In this document: one piece after another, positions 13,555 to 16,229 of the stretch
How the letters are laid out: every line of letters starts with the position of its first letter
How positions within the stretch are numbered: position 1 is the first letter of the stretch
Origin: an uncultured Bacilli bacterium
Lineage (GTDB): Bacteria > Bacillota_I > Bacilli_A > RF39 > UBA660
Direction: 5' to 3'
NCBI GenBank assembly: GCA_947626425.1
Contig: CANQRX010000109.1
Location: 1-16,229 of the forward strand
Length of the DNA stretch: 16,229 nucleotides
Notes under the pieces: generated by a model
Told to the model about the DNA's origin: nothing
Seen by the model: only the letters and a program-made list of their open reading frames with translations
Database searches by the model: none
Made by a program: the position numbers and the translations under genes

Positions 13555-13803
13555 ATGGGAGCGACTAAAAAATCATTAGAAAATCAGAAAAAAGTACTTG
13601 AATTAATGAAAAAAGCTGGTGTTAATACAGAATATAAAGTATCTAACCCAGAAAATCGTCGGGAAGAATATTACATTCGTTTTGCTAATGCTTCAACTTA
13701 TGAAGAAAAGAAGTTAATTGTAAATGAAATGCGTCATAATTTTGGAACTGTACCAATTGATTTTCAACTTGAACTGGAGTCTTTAAAACCACGAATGAGA
13801 TAA
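13555..13803 (+). CDS. Small conserved-looking cytoplasmic protein, function unknown
   Basis: An 82-residue, charged, mostly helical protein without membrane segments or Cys; I do not recognise a family. It starts with a Lys/Glu-rich helix (KKSLENQKKVLELMKKAG), contains RREEYYIRFANASTYEEKK, and ends with LESLKPRMR. It is clearly a gene: a near-perfect ribosome site (AAGGAGG, six bases from the ATG), normal codon use for the window and a strong terminator directly after its stop. A TATAA-like box near 13525 has no good -35. It lies between the SDR gene and uvrA on the same strand. Confidence 0.75.
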   Translation: MGATKKSLENQKKVLELMKKAGVNTEYKVSNPENRREEYYIRFANASTYEEKKLIVNEMRHNFGTVPIDFQLELESLKPRMR

Positions 13804-13826
13804 GAACTTTAATAGTTCTTTTTTTT
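13802..13826 (+). terminator. Intrinsic terminator after the 82-residue gene
   Basis: AAGAACT / AGTTCTT stem with a TTAAT loop and a T run; it starts in the stop codon. The core is identical to the enolase terminator at 4658. Confidence 0.85.
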
Positions 13827-13875
13827 GGATAATGGTTTAGGAATTGGTTAAAATAAAATTAATGGAAATTCCAAC

Positions 13876-13904
13876 TTGCATAACGAATAAATGTATGCTA
13901 TATT
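13876..13904 (+). promoter_or_regulatory. Extended -10 promoter of uvrA
   Basis: TTGCAT (13876-13881), 17-base spacer, TGC-TATATT (13896-13904). It gives a leader of about 25 bases before the ATG at 13936. No obvious LexA-type palindrome was seen nearby. Confidence 0.7.
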
Positions 13905-13935
13905 ATTGTTGCTATTTTGAAAGAAGGTTTTTTTG

Positions 13936-16229
13936 ATGGATAAAATAATTGTTAAAGGAGCTCGAGAAAATAATTTAAAAAATATAGATATTGAATTGCC
14001 TAAAAATAAGCTAATTGTTATGACAGGTGTTTCTGGTTCTGGTAAGAGTAGTTTAGCTTTTGATACCATTTTTGCGGAAGGACAACGGCGGTATGTTGAA
14101 AGTCTTTCGGCTTATGCAAGGCAATTTATTGGTGGTGTTGAAAAACCTGATGTTGATAGTATTGAAGGGTTAAGTCCTAGTATTTCTATTGATCAAAAAA
14201 CAACTAATAAAAACCCGCGAAGTACAGTGGGAACGATTACGGAAATTTATGATTTTTTAAGATTGTTATTTGCGCGAATTGGTACTCCTTATTGTCCAAA
14301 GCACCATATTCCGATTAAAAGTCAAAGTATTGAAGAAATGACCAATAAAGTTATGGAATTTCCTTCTAAAACTAAATTAGAGATCTTAGCACCGATCGTT
14401 CATGGTGAGAAAGGAACTCATAAAGACCTTTTTGATGATTTACGAAAAAATGGTTATACAAGGGTTAGAGTGAATGGCGAAATTTATAATTTAGATGAAG
14501 AAATAACTTTAGAAAAAAATAAAAAAGATAATATTGATGTTGTTATTGACCGAATTGTCTTAGACGAAGAAGAACGTTCGCGAATTTTTGAAGCAATTGA
14601 AACCAGTACCAAATTAGCTGATGGGAAAGTAGTTATTCACATCATTGGTGGTGAAGAAATTTTAATGAGTGAGCATTATGCTTGTTTAGAATGTAATTAT
14701 TCGATTCCGGAATTAGAACCACGAATTTTTTCATTCAATAGTCCTTATGGAGCTTGTCCAGAATGTAAAGGTTTAGGAACAAAACTGAAAATAAGTGAGA
14801 ATTTAATAATTCCTAACAAAGAAAAAAGTTTAAGTGAAGGTGCCATCGTTGCTTATAATTCTGACAACAGTATTATGAATACAACTTTACAGGCAATCTG
14901 TGAATATTATTCATTAGATTATTATGCTCCTATAAAAGACTTACCTAAAGAAAAATTTAATTACATTTTATATGGTACTCCTGATCCAATTCCTATTAAA
15001 CATGTTGCAAAAAATGGTAATGTTCGTTATTCGAATGATTATTTTGAAGGGGTTATCAACAACCTTGAGCGAAGACATTTAGAAACTTCCAGTGCTTGGG
15101 TTAGAGAATGGCTTGAAACTTTTATGATTGAAACCGATTGTCCAAAATGCCATGGAACTAGACTTATTGACAGTGTTTTGTCAGTTTACATTAAAGGTAA
15201 AAATATTTATGATTTAACGGTTATGAGTATTTATGATCTTCGGGAATTTTTACGAAATTTAAAATTAAATGCCGAACAAAAAAATATTAGTCATTTACTT
15301 TTAAAAGAAATTGATAATCGTTTAACTTTTTTAATTAATGTTGGTCTTGAGTATTTGTCAATGCACCGAAAAGCAGGAACTCTATCGGGTGGTGAATCGC
15401 AACGTATTCGGCTTGCTACCCAAATTGGAAGTAAACTATCGGGTGTCCTTTATGTTTTAGATGAACCAAGTATTGGTCTACATCAAAAAGATAATGAAAA
15501 ATTAATTGCTTCTTTAAAAGAAATGCGGGATTTAGGAAATACTTTAATTGTTGTTGAACACGACACCGATACGATGCTTGCAAGTGATTATTTAGTCGAT
15601 ATTGGTCCTAAAGCGGGAACAGAAGGGGGCTATGTTGTTGCCAAAGGAACTCCCAAAGAAGTTATGAAATGTAAAGAAAGCATTACAGGCCGTTATTTAT
15701 CTGGACTTGAAAAAATTGATGTTCCTCAAAAAAGAAGAAAAGGTAATGGTTTATACTTAGAGGTTTTGAAAGCTGAAGAACATAATCTTAAAAAAATAAA
15801 TGTCAAATTTCCTTTAGGAAAATTTATCTGTGTGACAGGTGTTTCCGGTTCTGGTAAAAGTACATTAGTTAACGAAATTCTTTATAAAACTGTTGCTCAA
15901 AAATTATATAAAAGTAAAGAAGAACCAGGTAAATGTAAAGAGGTTAAAGGTTTAGAAAATGTTGATAAGGTAGTTATGATTAGTCAAGATGCCATTGGAC
16001 GAACTCCTAGAAGTAATCCGGCAACTTACATTGGGGTTTTTGATGATATTAGAGATTTATATGCCAACACCAAAGAAAGTAAAATGCGAGGTTATGATAA
16101 AGGACGATTTTCCTTTAATGTTAAAGGTGGACGTTGTGAAGCCTGTTGGGGTGATGGTGTTAAAAAAATTGAAATGCACTTTTTACCAGATGTTTATGTT
16201 CCTTGTGAAGTTTGTAAAGGAACCCGTTA
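13936..16229 (+). CDS. uvrA: UvrA, excinuclease ABC subunit A (5' part, cut by window end)
   Basis: Damage-recognition ATPase of nucleotide excision repair; a UvrA dimer loads UvrB on distorted DNA. The frame runs open from ATG 13936 (AGAAGG eight to nine bases upstream) to the end of the window: 764 codons of an expected 940 or so. Seen in order: first Walker A GVSGSGKSS (about 31-39), RRYVESLSAYARQF, first zinc site CxxC 250/253 with CxxC 274/277, ABC signature LSGGESQR (about 483-490), Walker B LYVLDEPSIGLH (about 510-521), second Walker A GVSGSGKST (about 635-643), and the second zinc site CxxC 734/737 with CxxC 757/760. The second signature and Walker B lie beyond the window. No frameshift. 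It has its own promoter, and uvrB is not directly upstream as it often is in Firmicutes. Confidence 0.97.
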   Translation, partial: MDKIIVKGARENNLKNIDIELPKNKLIVMTGVSGSGKSSLAFDTIFAEGQRRYVESLSAYARQFIGGVEKPDVDSIEGLSPSISIDQKTTNKNPRSTVGTITEIYDFLRLLFARIGTPYCPKHHIPIKSQSIEEMTNKVMEFPSKTKLEILAPIVHGEKGTHKDLFDDLRKNGYTRVRVNGEIYNLDEEITLEKNKKDNIDVVIDRIVLDEEERSRIFEAIETSTKLADGKVVIHIIGGEEILMSEHYACLECNYSIPELEPRIFSFNSPYGACPECKGLGTKLKISENLIIPNKEKSLSEGAIVAYNSDNSIMNTTLQAICEYYSLDYYAPIKDLPKEKFNYILYGTPDPIPIKHVAKNGNVRYSNDYFEGVINNLERRHLETSSAWVREWLETFMIETDCPKCHGTRLIDSVLSVYIKGKNIYDLTVMSIYDLREFLRNLKLNAEQKNISHLLLKEIDNRLTFLINVGLEYLSMHRKAGTLSGGESQRIRLATQIGSKLSGVLYVLDEPSIGLHQKDNEKLIASLKEMRDLGNTLIVVEHDTDTMLASDYLVDIGPKAGTEGGYVVAKGTPKEVMKCKESITGRYLSGLEKIDVPQKRRKGNGLYLEVLKAEEHNLKKINVKFPLGKFICVTGVSGSGKSTLVNEILYKTVAQKLYKSKEEPGKCKEVKGLENVDKVVMISQDAIGRTPRSNPATYIGVFDDIRDLYANTKESKMRGYDKGRFSFNVKGGRCEACWGDGVKKIEMHFLPDVYVPCEVCKGTR

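Noticed and set aside
13848..14069. 73-codon minus-strand frame over the uvrA start
   Set aside because: It covers the uvrA promoter and conserved Walker A codons on the other strand; uvrA is certain.
1..16229. Mycoplasma code (TGA as Trp)
   Set aside because: TGA ends the first gene directly before a terminator, and the Trp codons in uvrA, enolase context and the surface proteins are TGG.

Overview
The window is a 16.2-kb, AT-rich stretch of a low-GC Gram-positive chromosome read with the standard genetic code (TGA ends the first gene, TGG encodes Trp). Strong AGGAGG-like ribosome sites, sigma-A type promoters, a FemAB-type peptidoglycan enzyme and the style of the surface proteins suggest an uncultured gut-type member of the Bacilli related to the Mollicutes/RF39 lineages that has kept a cell wall. 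This placement is an inference from gene style, not from a marker phylogeny.

Left part (1-4650): a membrane-anchored, cysteine-containing surface protein with two apparent diversification devices, a 9-G tract near its start and a DGR-like variable region at its end. A bidirectional terminator separates it from a convergent femAB-like gene. That gene shares a compact back-to-back promoter with a six-helix DUF308/HdeD-like membrane protein, which probably reads on into a divergent but catalytically complete enolase.

Centre (4651-10982): a roughly 600-bp intergenic region carries a tRNA-Cys(GCA) gene on the minus strand. Divergent from it is a 5.7-kb gene for a 1901-residue protein: a short cytoplasmic tail, one membrane segment, about 140 tandem 12-residue repeats of the type DTNGDGKCDRNC (Asp/Asn calcium-loop geometry with two Cys per repeat), and a Cys-free beta-rich C-terminal domain resembling TasA/camelysin-type proteins. 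By estimate about one residue in eight is Cys (around 240), so a tRNA-Cys gene next door is striking.

Right part (10983-16229): an acyltransferase-3 membrane protein, a small membrane-anchored protein with a similar beta-rich C-terminal part, an SDR oxidoreductase, an 82-residue protein of unknown function, and the first 764 codons of uvrA, cut by the window end.

Taken together, the window mixes housekeeping genes (enolase, uvrA, tRNA-Cys) with cell-envelope genes (FemAB, acyltransferase, three single-anchor surface proteins). The most unusual content is the giant Cys/Asp repeat rod and the first gene, which appears built to switch on and off and to vary its exposed tip.
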